Source of the DNA: Chloroflexota bacterium | GTDB lineage: Bacteria; Chloroflexota; Dehalococcoidia; Lucifugimonadales; Australimonadaceae | Assembly (NCBI GenBank): GCA_022574265.1 | Contig: JACZSI010000008.1 | Span: 1 to 21,616, forward strand | DNA length: 21,616 nucleotides | Direction: 5' to 3' | Notes under the pieces: generated by a model | Seen by the model: only the letters and a program-made list of their open reading frames with translations | What the model was told of the DNA's origin: nothing | The model's database searches: none | Program-made: the position numbers and the translations under genes | In this document: positions 7,886 through 14,892 of the stretch, in pieces | How the letters are laid out: each line of letters opens with the position of its first letter | How positions within the stretch are numbered: position 1 is the stretch's first letter

Positions 7886-7919
7886 GAAGAAGCCCGGGCG
7901 CATGCGCCCGGGCGGCTTC
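7886..7919 (-). terminator. Terminator of the 5S rRNA gene
   Basis: A perfect 22-nt G+C palindrome (7892-7913), extended by GAAG and CTTC arms, begins 8 nt past the 5S 3' end and is followed on the minus strand by TTCTTC. The very strong stem and position support an intrinsic terminator, although the T-tract is interrupted. Confidence 0.7.
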
Positions 7920-7927
7920 GGTGCGTA

Positions 7928-8047
7928 CCCCTGGCGGTGACCTATTTTCCCAGCGGACTGCTCCGCAAGTATCGTCGGCGCTGGAGCGTTTCACTTCCGT
8001 GTTCGGGATGGGAACGGGTGGGGCCACTCCGCTAGAACCACCAGAGG
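7928..8047 (-). rRNA. rrf: 5S ribosomal RNA
   Basis: 120-nt 5S rRNA. The minus strand reads CCTCTGGTGGTTCTAGCGGA at its 5' end, then the conserved CCCGTTCCCATCCCGAACAC and later CCAGCGCCGACGATACTTG and GTCACCGCCAGGGG. The first ten bases pair with the last ten (helix I, all pairs Watson-Crick or G-U), which sets the ends at 8047 and 7928. No 23S or 16S sequence lies within the window on either side; pfkA lies upstream on the opposite strand and the S1 gene downstream, so this copy is unlinked. It has its own promoter and terminator. Confidence 0.96.
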
Positions 8048-8052
8048 CCCCT

Positions 8053-8082
8053 ATCGTACCGTCCGGGCCCGGTTCGGGTCAA
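8053..8082 (-). promoter_or_regulatory. Promoter of the solitary 5S rRNA gene
   Basis: On the minus strand TTGACC (8077-8082) and TACGAT (8053-8058) are 18 nt apart. The -10 ends 5 nt before the mature 5S 5' end, so transcription would begin at or within a base or two of the mature terminus. Confidence 0.75.
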
Positions 8083-8175
8083 CCGCCGCCAGACCTCTGC
8101 GCCGCACCACGGCCACCGCGGAGGGCGAATGGGTGTACACCGGCCTTGCCGAACCCCCCATCCGATATGGATGAT

Positions 8176-8250
8176 GGGGAGTGCGGAGGGGCGAAGCCCC
8201 TTTGCCGGGGGGACGGGGGGATGGTCGAAAGGGACGGCAAGGGCACCGAC
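8176..8250 (-). repeat. Dispersed intergenic repeat, copy B (short form, inverted relative to copy A)
   Basis: Read on the minus strand this matches copy A (970-1097): GTCGGTG at the start, a 23-nt identical block (8208-8230), then a 36-nt block with three mismatches (8176-8211) that keeps the hairpin AGGGGC-TTC-GCCCCT. It lacks the roughly 51-bp middle part of copy A. A further imperfect palindrome built on CCCCATCC and GGAT-GA-TGGGG lies at its right-hand end on this strand (about 8155-8179). It lies between the 5S promoter and pfkA, so it is non-coding or leader sequence. Confidence 0.75.
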
Positions 8251-8287
8251 GCCACCGGGGACGATACGGAGGCGTCGCGCAAACCCA

Positions 8288-8295
8288 GGAAGGAG
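8288..8295 (+). promoter_or_regulatory. Ribosome binding site GGAAGGAG for pfkA
   Basis: GGAAGGAG ends 8 nt before GTG at 8304. It decides for this GTG over an ATG at 8181, which lies inside the dispersed repeat. Confidence 0.8.
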
Positions 8296-8303
8296 CGCGT
8301 AGC

Positions 8304-9269
8304 GTGAAGAAGATCGCCGTGCTGGCAAGCGGTGGCGACGCGCCCGGCATGAACGCGGCCATCCGCGCCGTCACCCGCGCCGCGCGCTTCCACGGCGCCG
8401 GCGTCTGGGGCGTCTGGGACGGCTTCAGCGGCCTCGTCGACCACCGGATCGAGGAGCTAACGAGCCGTGGCGTCGCCGGCATCATGCAGCGCGGCGGGAG
8501 CATCATCGGCGCCGGCCGCAGCGAGGAGTTCTTCGACGAGGCCTGCCGCGTCGGCTGCGTGAGCTACCTCCGCGGCGAGGGCATCGAAGGCCTGATCGTC
8601 ATCGGCGGCAACGGCTCCCTCCAGGGCGCGGCGAAGCTGCACGAGCTCGGCATGCCGACCGTGGTCGTCCCCAGCTCGATCGACAACGACATCGGCGGCA
8701 CCGAGATATGCATCGGCGTCGACACGGCCATCAACACCGCGGTGGAGGCGATCGACCGCCTGCGCGATACGGCCAGCTCGCACCAGCGGGCGATGATCGT
8801 GGAGGTCATGGGCCGCAACTCCGGCTACATCGCCGTGATGTCCGGCATCGCCACGGGCGCTGAGATGATCATCACGCCCGAGCGCCCCGTGGGGCTGGAC
8901 GAGATATTCGAGCAGATGCGGCTCGGCGGCGAGCACGGCAAGCGGCACTTCATCATCGTGCTCGCGGAAGGGGCCACATGGCCGGCGACGGAGCTGGCCA
9001 GGCAGGTCGACGACGCCCCCAACCCGTTCGACGCTCGCTACACGGTGCTCGGCTACATCCAGCGCGGCGGCAGCCCGTCGCGGTTCGACCGCATCCTGGC
9101 CACGCGGATGGGCGTGGCCGCCACGGAGGCGCTCCTCGACGGCCGCTCCGGCGTGATGGTCGCGTGGCGCAACAACCGGTGCGAGCTCCTCGACGTGGAC
9201 GACCTGCCGCCGCTGTCCGACCCGTGGGACGGCTCGCTTGAGCGTGTCCACGAGATCACGGCGACGTAG
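8304..9269 (+). CDS. pfkA: 6-phosphofructokinase
   Basis: Group A phosphofructokinase that phosphorylates fructose 6-phosphate to the 1,6-bisphosphate in glycolysis. The 321 residues align almost without gaps to E. coli PfkA numbering: GGDAPGMN (10-17), R72, G104, catalytic D127 and D129 in SIDND, R162, MGR (169-171), E222 and the IQRGGSP loop. G104 argues for ATP rather than pyrophosphate as phosphoryl donor. Two positions differ from E. coli: the Mg-ATP-binding Asp103 is Asn (GGNGS) and the substrate-site His249 is Tyr (LGYIQRGG). GTG at 8304 is chosen because of its good ribosome binding site and because the family starts directly with VKKIAVLASGG; a longer frame from 8181 is translated repeat. 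It is divergent from the 5S gene. No convincing promoter is visible upstream. Confidence 0.96.
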   Translation: MKKIAVLASGGDAPGMNAAIRAVTRAARFHGAGVWGVWDGFSGLVDHRIEELTSRGVAGIMQRGGSIIGAGRSEEFFDEACRVGCVSYLRGEGIEGLIVIGGNGSLQGAAKLHELGMPTVVVPSSIDNDIGGTEICIGVDTAINTAVEAIDRLRDTASSHQRAMIVEVMGRNSGYIAVMSGIATGAEMIITPERPVGLDEIFEQMRLGGEHGKRHFIIVLAEGATWPATELARQVDDAPNPFDARYTVLGYIQRGGSPSRFDRILATRMGVAATEALLDGRSGVMVAWRNNRCELLDVDDLPPLSDPWDGSLERVHEITAT

Positions 9270-9272
9270 CGA

Positions 9273-9302
9273 TTGCCCGGCGCCGGCCCGCGCCCGTATA
9301 AT
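9273..9302 (+). promoter_or_regulatory. Sigma70-type promoter for rplS
   Basis: TTGCCC (9273-9278) and a perfect TATAAT (9297-9302) are separated by 18 nt. Initiation near 9309 gives a leader of about 30 nt to the rplS ATG at 9339. The -35 begins three bases after the pfkA stop. Confidence 0.8.
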
Positions 9303-9338
9303 CGGTGGGTTGCCCCACTTTCCACCGAGCAGGTCACC

Positions 9339-9692
9339 ATGGAAGCGCGAGAAGTAGTCCCCCTCGAAACGAACGAGAAGATCGCCGAGTTCCGGCCGGG
9401 CGACACCGTGAAGGTGAGCGTGTGGATCCGCGAGGGCGACCGGCGGCGGCTCCAGAGCTTCCAGGGCGTCGTCATCCGGCGGCGGGCCGGCGGGCCCTCG
9501 GCTTCCTTCACCGTCCGCCGCGTGGCCTCCGGCGTCGGCGTCGAGCGCAGCTTCTTGGTCTACTCCCCCAACGTCGAGAGCGTCGAGGTCGTGCGCCGAG
9601 GCATCGTCCGGCGCGCCAAGCTCTACTACCTCCGTGGCCTCTCCGGGCGTGCGGCCCGCATCAAGGAGCGCACCCAGACCGGCAAGAGGTAG
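9339..9692 (+). CDS. rplS: 50S ribosomal protein L19 (bL19)
   Basis: Ribosomal protein at the 30S-50S interface, 117 residues, the usual length. Recognised by FRPGDTVKV near the N-terminus, FQGVVIRRRAGG, SFTVRR, GVGVERSFLVYSPNVESVEV and the C-terminal RRAKLYYLRGLSGRAARIKE. ATG at 9339 is preceded by AGG with short spacing; an upstream in-frame ATG-less extension (from 9273) covers the promoter and is not used. In many bacteria rplS follows rpsP-rimM-trmD; here it stands alone between pfkA and priA with its own promoter and a hairpin directly after the stop, so it is probably monocistronic. Identity is secure. Confidence 0.97.
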   Translation: MEAREVVPLETNEKIAEFRPGDTVKVSVWIREGDRRRLQSFQGVVIRRRAGGPSASFTVRRVASGVGVERSFLVYSPNVESVEVVRRGIVRRAKLYYLRGLSGRAARIKERTQTGKR

Positions 9693-9712
9693 GGGCGCAA
9701 TCCATTGCGCCC
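9693..9712 (+). terminator. Hairpin directly after the rplS stop codon
   Basis: GGGCGCAA-TCCA-TTGCGCCC forms a perfect 8-bp stem that starts on the base after TAG. No T-tract follows. It may act as a terminator or be a short dispersed palindrome. Confidence 0.45.
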
Positions 9713-9792
9713 TGGGCGCGATGAAGTCGGGCCCCAACGCCGGACATCGCCTCCCTGACACCCACCCCCTCCGCCGTGCGCATCCCCCGCGC

Positions 9793-9798
9793 TATACT
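9793..9798 (+). promoter_or_regulatory. Possible -10 element for priA
   Basis: TATACT lies 15 nt before the priA ATG. No good -35 is seen at 17-18 nt upstream (CTGACA at 9755-9760 is too far). If used, the leader would be only about 8-10 nt. Confidence 0.3.
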
Positions 9799-9813
9799 CG
9801 CCCTCGAGCGCTG

Positions 9814-12318
9814 ATGGCGACCGACAACGACCCCTCCCACGACGGCCCGCTGCCCTACGCCGAGATTGTCGTTGACGCGCGCACCACGGTCCCCGGCGAT
9901 GTCTTCACCTACGCCGCCCCGCCGCACCTCGGCCTGCGCCCCGGGCACCTCGTCCGCGTGCCGTTCGGCTCGCGCTCCGTCCACGGCGTGGTCCTGCGGC
10001 TGACCGGCGAGCTGCGCGTCGACTACGTCAAGCCCGTGCGCGCGCTCGTGCACGCCGAGCCGCTGCTCACCGCGGCGCAGCTCGCCCTCGCCGAGTGGAT
10101 CGCCGGCTACTACGTGGCGCCGGCCTTCGATGCCATCGCGCCGATGCTGCCGCCGGGGTACCGTGGGCGCTCCCGCCCCGCCGTCCGCCTCCGTCCCGAC
10201 GCCGCCGAGCCGGAGCGCCTCCCGCGCGGCGCCCGCCGCTTGGCGGCGTACCTCCGCTCGCGCTCGCGTCCGGTGGGCGTCGCGACGCTCTCGGCGCGCC
10301 TCGGCCCTTGGGTCCCCAACGCCGTCCGCGCGCTGGTCTCGGCGGGGATGATCGAGGAGCGCGCCGAGGAACCGGAGCCCCGTCCGGCGCGCCGCGAGGT
10401 GCGTGTGCTGCGCGCGGGGGCCGAGCCCTCGGCGCTGCTCGCCTTCGCCGAGGGCCTCGTGCGGGCGCCGAAGCAGGCAGCCCTCGCGCGGCGCCTGGCC
10501 GAGCCGGCGGCGGCGCCCTACCTGGCGTCGGCGGCCAGGCGCGAGTACGGTCCGGGCGCGGTCTCGGCGCTCGCCGCGAAGGGCATGGCCGTCGTGGAGA
10601 GCGCCGCGCCGGACGCCGGGCCGCTGCCCGATCCCGGCGAGACGCCGCTGCTGCCGACGGGAGCGCAGTCTGACGCGCTGGCGGCTATCAATGCCGCGCA
10701 GGACCAGGGCAACGCCGCGCAGGACGAGAGCAACGGCGCGCGCCGCGTGTTCCTGCTCGAGGGCGTGACGGGCAGCGGCAAGACCGAGGTATACCTCCAG
10801 GCGCTTGCCCACTGCCTCGGCCTCGGCAAGCGCGCCATCGTCTTGGTCCCTGAGCTGTCACTGACGCCCCAGACCGTCGGCCGCTTCGAGGCGCGTTTCC
10901 CCGGGCGCGTGGGCCTGCTGCACAGCGGACTCACGCCCGCGCAGCACGCGGAGGAGTGGTGGCGCGTGCGGAGCGGGGAGCGCGGCGTGGTCATCGGGCC
11001 GCGCAGCGCCATCTTCGCGCCGCAGCCCGACCTCGGCCTCATCGTCGTCGACGAGGAGCACGAGTGGACCTACAAGCAGACCGAGCTCTCGCCCCGCTAC
11101 CACGCGCGCGACGTCGCACTCAAGCGCGCGGAGCTCGTGGGAGCCACCGTCGTCCTGGGCAGCGCCACGCCAGACCTGGGCACGGCGTACCAGGCCGAGC
11201 GCGGGACGTTCGCCCGCCTGCGGCTGCCGGAGCGCATCGAGCGCTCGGGCGCCGTGACCGCGCTGGCCGACGTCGACGTCGTCGACATGCGCGATGAGCT
11301 CGTGGCCGGGAACCGCAGCGTCTTCAGCCGCGCGCTCCAGGACGCGCTGCGCGAGACGCTGGCAGAGGGCGCGCAGGCCATGCTTTTCCTGAACCGCCGC
11401 GGCTCAGCTTCCATCGTCGAGTGCCGCGCCTGCGGCCACGTCATGCGCTGCCTGCGCTGCTCGAGTGCGTACACGTATCACGCCGCGACTGCAGGCTCGG
11501 CCCAGGGCTCGTCCAGTAGAGAGCAGCTCGTGTGCCACCACTGCAACCGCCGCCACAGCGTCCCGCGGGTCTGTCCGCGGTGCCGCAGCGACCGCATCCG
11601 CTTCCTGGGCCTCGGCACGCAGCGCCTCGTCGACGAAGTCGAGGCGCTCCTGCCCGGCGTTCGCGTGCTCCGGTGGGACCGGGACGCCGCGAAGACCGTC
11701 GCCGCGCACGCCGAGCTGCTCCGCCGTTTCGTCGCGAAGGAGGCCGACGTCCTGGTCGGCACGCAGATGATCGCCAAGGGGCTCGATATACCGTCGGTGG
11801 CCTTGGTCGGCATCGTGCTCGCTGACATCGGTCTCCACACCCCGGACTTCCGTGCGCCTGAGCGTACCTTCCAGCTGCTCACGCAGGTCGCGGGCCGCGC
11901 GGGCCGTGGTCCGGAGCCAGGGCGGGTCGTCATCCAGACCTACGTGCCGGACCACTACGCGATCGAGGCCGCCGCGGCCCAGGACTACGCCCGCTTCTAC
12001 TCGCAGGAGATCGACTACCGGCGCGCGCAGGCCAACCCGCCGCTGACGCGCCTCGTGCGGCTGCTGTTCGGGCACACGGACCGCGACGCCGCTCGGCGCG
12101 AGGCGGCCCGGATGGCGAACGTCTTGGGCCGCGTGATCCGCGAGTGGGACATGCACGGCGTGGAGGTCGTGGGTCCGGCGCCGACGTACCCGCCGCGCGT
12201 GCGCAACGCCTGGCGCTGGCACCTGCTCGTGCGCGCACCCGACCCGCGGCTGCTGCTCGACAAGGTCAAGGTGCCGCCGGGCTGGACGGTCGACGTCGAC
12301 CCGGTCGACGTGTTCTGA
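9814..12318 (+). CDS. priA: Primosomal protein N' (replication restart helicase PriA)
   Basis: 3'-to-5' superfamily 2 DNA helicase that recognises stalled forks and reloads the replisome. Of 834 residues, the N-terminal DNA-binding domain opens with AEIVVDARTTVPGDVFTY and HLVRVPFGSRSVHGVV; a winged-helix region follows; then Walker A GVTGSGKTEVY (about 317), the DEEH box VVDEEHEWTYKQ (about 412), an eight-Cys zinc region with four pairs (CRAC, CLRC, CHHC, CPRC; about 536-590), and motifs GTQMIAKGLD and QVAGRAGRG. About ten extra residues, Ser/Gly-rich, sit between the second and third Cys pair compared with E. coli PriA. ATG at 9814 is chosen because the family begins near AEIVVD; an upstream in-frame ATG at 9634 overlaps rplS. 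No clear Shine-Dalgarno is present. Identity is very secure. Confidence 0.97.
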   Translation: MATDNDPSHDGPLPYAEIVVDARTTVPGDVFTYAAPPHLGLRPGHLVRVPFGSRSVHGVVLRLTGELRVDYVKPVRALVHAEPLLTAAQLALAEWIAGYYVAPAFDAIAPMLPPGYRGRSRPAVRLRPDAAEPERLPRGARRLAAYLRSRSRPVGVATLSARLGPWVPNAVRALVSAGMIEERAEEPEPRPARREVRVLRAGAEPSALLAFAEGLVRAPKQAALARRLAEPAAAPYLASAARREYGPGAVSALAAKGMAVVESAAPDAGPLPDPGETPLLPTGAQSDALAAINAAQDQGNAAQDESNGARRVFLLEGVTGSGKTEVYLQALAHCLGLGKRAIVLVPELSLTPQTVGRFEARFPGRVGLLHSGLTPAQHAEEWWRVRSGERGVVIGPRSAIFAPQPDLGLIVVDEEHEWTYKQTELSPRYHARDVALKRAELVGATVVLGSATPDLGTAYQAERGTFARLRLPERIERSGAVTALADVDVVDMRDELVAGNRSVFSRALQDALRETLAEGAQAMLFLNRRGSASIVECRACGHVMRCLRCSSAYTYHAATAGSAQGSSSREQLVCHHCNRRHSVPRVCPRCRSDRIRFLGLGTQRLVDEVEALLPGVRVLRWDRDAAKTVAAHAELLRRFVAKEADVLVGTQMIAKGLDIPSVALVGIVLADIGLHTPDFRAPERTFQLLTQVAGRAGRGPEPGRVVIQTYVPDHYAIEAAAAQDYARFYSQEIDYRRAQANPPLTRLVRLLFGHTDRDAARREAARMANVLGRVIREWDMHGVEVVGPAPTYPPRVRNAWRWHLLVRAPDPRLLLDKVKVPPGWTVDVDPVDVF

Positions 12319-12330
12319 CCCGCGCTGGAT

Positions 12331-12358
12331 TTGCAACGCCGGGCACGCGAGGTATGGT
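12331..12358 (+). promoter_or_regulatory. Possible promoter for the RAM-domain gene
   Basis: TTGCAA (12331-12336) and TATGGT (12353-12358) are 16 nt apart, between the priA stop and the next gene. The hexamers match at four positions each, so this is only a candidate. Confidence 0.35.
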
Positions 12359-12410
12359 GCTCGTCGGCGCGCCGATCGATACCTCCCCGAAGATCGGCGA
12401 GGAGCATGGG

Positions 12411-12644
12411 ATGGCACAGACCAAAGCCTACGTCCTGGTGGAGGTCGCGACCGGGCACATTCCAGCCGCTGTCGCCGGACTCCGCGAGATACCGGGCCTC
12501 GTGTCGGTCGACTCGGTCATGGGGCCGTTCGACGTCTTGGTGGTGCTCGTGGACGACCTGGCAGCCGCAGGTAACGTCGTCGCCGAGCACGTGCACCCCG
12601 TGAGCGGTGTCGTGCGCACGGTGACGTGTCTGGTTATCGGCTAG
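12411..12644 (+). CDS. Stand-alone Lrp/AsnC ligand-binding (RAM) domain protein
   Basis: Protein of 77 residues with only the alpha-beta RAM domain of Lrp/AsnC regulators and no DNA-binding helix-turn-helix. The order beta-alpha-beta-beta-alpha-beta can be followed: AYVLVEVATG, AAVAGLREIPGLVSVDSV, the turn MGPFDVLVVLVDD (compare the family motif G-x-x-D), AAAGNVVAEHV and the end TVTCLVIG. Such small proteins are known in bacteria and archaea, oligomerise through this fold and may bind amino acids; the ligand here is unknown. GAGGAG (12399-12404) with 6-nt spacing fixes the ATG at 12411 against an out-of-frame ATG at 12406. It lies 92 nt after priA and converges with the cytochrome gene. No recognisable link to priA. 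Confidence 0.85.
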   Translation: MAQTKAYVLVEVATGHIPAAVAGLREIPGLVSVDSVMGPFDVLVVLVDDLAAAGNVVAEHVHPVSGVVRTVTCLVIG

Positions 12645-12707
12645 CGTCGGTCGTCGCGGCCGAGGCGCAGCCGGAACCGATCTCAGGCGGTGCGTGTCCA
12701 TGGTGGA

Positions 12708-12723
12708 GATGGGGAGCCCCATC
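12708..12723. other. Palindromes in the convergent intergenic region
   Basis: GATGGGG-AG-CCCCATC, followed closely by the self-complementary TGCCGGCCGGCA, lies between two convergent genes (RAM-domain gene on plus, cytochrome gene on minus). It could act as a bidirectional transcription end, but no T-tract is present. The rest of 12645-12830 shows no gene. Confidence 0.35.
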
Positions 12724-12830
12724 GCTGCCGGCCGGCATTGTTCGGGGAGGCTAGGGCAACTCGGCGGCCGCGCTTCGACTGACGAACGCGGCTGGGGGCC
12801 GCGGGCTTCGCGCACACGGGACGGCCGAGG

Positions 12831-13640
12831 CTATTCGTGGCGGTGATGCTGGTGCTCCGCAGCCTCGATCAGCTCAACGATCGCGTGCCTCGCCTCCTCC
12901 TCCTCCCCGGCCTCGATGCGCTCCAGTGCTTCGCTGGCGCCCTCAGACTCGGTTCCGCCGGTCTCGGCTATGAAGTGCTCGAGATGGTGGCCGGCTTCGG
13001 GGCCGTCGCCGGCCTGAGCAGCGCCGAGCGCGAGCTGGAGGTGGAGCTCGCCGCGGCTCAAGTCTGGCTCGGCGACTCCGGCCAGCATCCCTTCGATCTC
13101 GTGCTCGGCGTCGTGGAGCTGTCCGCTGTTGAGGGAGCCCAGGGCCGCCTCCATCCGCCCCCGGTGCCCGGCGTCCTCGATCAGCTCGATCGCGTGGCGG
13201 ACGTGGTGCGCGGCCTCATCCACCCGCCCGCCCGCCAACGCGGTCAGCGTCATCCAGTGATGTATCGCAACCGCATCGCCCAGGGTCGGCTCCGTGTGCG
13301 AGTCGCTGCCTTCGAGGCTTTCGACATAGGCCGCGATCAGGTCGAGCTCCTGGTCGCTGATCCGCTCGGCGCCGAACGCGGGCATCGTGCCCAGGGGGCT
13401 GCGGACCTGGCGCAGCACCTGCTCCGCGCTGTGGCCTGGCAGCCCGGGCGCGATGTCGGTCCCCTCGGCGCCGACGCCGTGGCAGCCCGAGCATCCCTTG
13501 ACCGCGAAGAGCCGCTGGCCCTGCTCCCCGGAGGAGAGGGTAGCGGACGGCGTCGGGGTCGCCATCTGGTCCTCGCAGGCAGCGAGCAGTACTGCAATGC
13601 CGAGTGTGGCAGCAAACGCGAGGCCGTGGCGATAGCGCAT
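12831..13640 (-). CDS. Lipoprotein cytochrome c with C-terminal His-rich TPR-like repeats
   Basis: Exported haem protein of 269 residues. A lipoprotein signal (hydrophobic stretch 8-21, lipobox LAAC with C22) is followed by a short Thr/Pro linker, then a class I cytochrome c domain (about 37-112) with haem motif CSGCH (50-54) and probable axial Met86 in TMPAFG. Residues from about 125 to 260 form four degenerate helical-hairpin repeats of 34-38 residues with the shared pattern A-x-H-x-hydrophobic at 143-147, 178-182, 216-220 and 250-254; they resemble TPRs. The tail EHQHHRHE adds more His. It probably carries electrons at the outer face of the membrane; the role of the His-rich part is unknown. 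GGGGAG precedes the ATG by 6 nt. It follows argG by 19 nt but shares no obvious function. Confidence 0.88.
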   Translation of the reverse strand: MRYRHGLAFAATLGIAVLLAACEDQMATPTPSATLSSGEQGQRLFAVKGCSGCHGVGAEGTDIAPGLPGHSAEQVLRQVRSPLGTMPAFGAERISDQELDLIAAYVESLEGSDSHTEPTLGDAVAIHHWMTLTALAGGRVDEAAHHVRHAIELIEDAGHRGRMEAALGSLNSGQLHDAEHEIEGMLAGVAEPDLSRGELHLQLALGAAQAGDGPEAGHHLEHFIAETGGTESEGASEALERIEAGEEEEARHAIVELIEAAEHQHHRHE

Positions 13641-13659
13641 CTCGTGCTCCCCTGTGCCG

Positions 13660-14859
13660 CTAGGCGTCAGCGTCGCCCTGGACCTCGGCCTGCGTCCGCG
13701 TCGGGAGCCCGTAGAGGTGGATGAAGCCGGGCGCGGCGCCTTGGTCGAAGGAATCGCCCGCGTCGTACGTCGCCAGGTCGTGCCGGTACAGCGAGGAGTC
13801 GCTGCTCCGGCCGGCGACCGTGCTCGCGCCCTTGTGCAGCCGCACCCGGACCGTGCCGGAGACGTGGCGCTGCGAGCTGGCGACGTAGGCGTCCAGGTCG
13901 CGGCGGTGGCTGGAGAACCACAGACCGTTGTAGACGATGTCGGCGTACTCCTGCGCGAGCCGCTCCTTGAAGCGCGACTGGTCCTTGGTGAGGCAGAGCG
14001 CCTCGAGCGCGCGGTGGGCCTGGTGCAGAACGACCGCGGCCGGCGCCTCGTAGACCTCGCGTGACTTGATGCCGACGAGCCGGTTCTCGACGTGGTCGAT
14101 GCGCCCGACGCCGTGGCTGCCCGCCGCCTCGTTCAGCAGCTCGATGAGCGCGACGCCGCCGAGCTCCTCGCCGTCGACGCTCGTGGGCACGCCCTGGCGG
14201 AAGGCGATCTCGACGTAGCGCGCCTCGTCCGGCGCGGCGTCCGCCGAGACCGTCCAGGCGTACGCCTCCTCCGGCGGCTCGACCCACGGGTCCTCGAGGT
14301 CGCCGGCCTCGACGCTGCGCCCCCACAGGTTCTCGTCGACGGAATACGGGCTGCGCTTGTTCAGGTCGAGCGGCAGGTCGCGTTCGCGGGCGTAGGCGAT
14401 CTCCTCGGCGCGGCTCATGCCCCACTCGCGGGCGGGCGCGATCACCTTGATCTGCGGGGCGAGGGCCGCCGCGCTCACGTCGAACCGCACCTGGTCGTTC
14501 CCCTTGCCGGTGCAGCCGTGCGCGATCGCGAACGCCTGCTCCTCGACGGCGACGCGCACGAGGTGCTTGGCGATCAGCGGGCGGCCGAGCGCCGTGGCGA
14601 GCGGGTACACGCCTTCATAGAGCGCCCCGGCCTGGAGCGCGGGCCAGACGAAGTCGCGGACGAACTCCTCGCGCGCGTCGAGCACGTCGGCGCGCACGGC
14701 GCCGATGGCCAGCGCCCGCTTGCGCGCTCCCTCGAGGTCGACGGGCCCGCCGAGGTCGAGGGTGAGCGTGGCGACCTCGGCGTCGTAGTGCTCCATGAGC
14801 CAGCGCACGGCCACGGACGTGTCCAGGCCGCCGCTGTAGGCGAGCACGATCTTCTGCAT
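13660..14859 (-). CDS. argG: Argininosuccinate synthase
   Basis: Joins citrulline and aspartate with ATP to make argininosuccinate, the seventh step of arginine synthesis, in the cytoplasm. The 399-residue length is normal. The ATP-pyrophosphatase P-loop AYSGGLDTS (7-15), the segment HGCTGKGNDQVRFD, KRSPYSVDENLWGRS and GRSSDSSLY are all family hallmarks. ATG at 14859 is the natural start because the family begins directly with KIVLAYSGG; AAGGA is rather far (about 12 nt) upstream. It lies 33 nt after argD and 19 nt before the cytochrome gene, in the same run. argH and argF are not in the window. Very secure. Confidence 0.98.
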   Translation of the reverse strand: MQKIVLAYSGGLDTSVAVRWLMEHYDAEVATLTLDLGGPVDLEGARKRALAIGAVRADVLDAREEFVRDFVWPALQAGALYEGVYPLATALGRPLIAKHLVRVAVEEQAFAIAHGCTGKGNDQVRFDVSAAALAPQIKVIAPAREWGMSRAEEIAYARERDLPLDLNKRSPYSVDENLWGRSVEAGDLEDPWVEPPEEAYAWTVSADAAPDEARYVEIAFRQGVPTSVDGEELGGVALIELLNEAAGSHGVGRIDHVENRLVGIKSREVYEAPAAVVLHQAHRALEALCLTKDQSRFKERLAQEYADIVYNGLWFSSHRRDLDAYVASSQRHVSGTVRVRLHKGASTVAGRSSDSSLYRHDLATYDAGDSFDQGAAPGFIHLYGLPTRTQAEVQGDADA

Positions 14860-14892
14860 GGGGGATCGGGGTCCTTTCGGTCGGGCCGGCTG

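Noticed and set aside
8181..8303. N-terminal extension of pfkA from ATG 8181
   Set aside because: These 41 codons cover the dispersed repeat, while GTG 8304 has a good ribosome binding site and gives the family's normal N-terminus.
12645..12830. Possible tRNA or riboswitch in the convergent gap
   Set aside because: No T-loop signature, acceptor pairing or conserved riboswitch core could be found; only simple palindromes are present.
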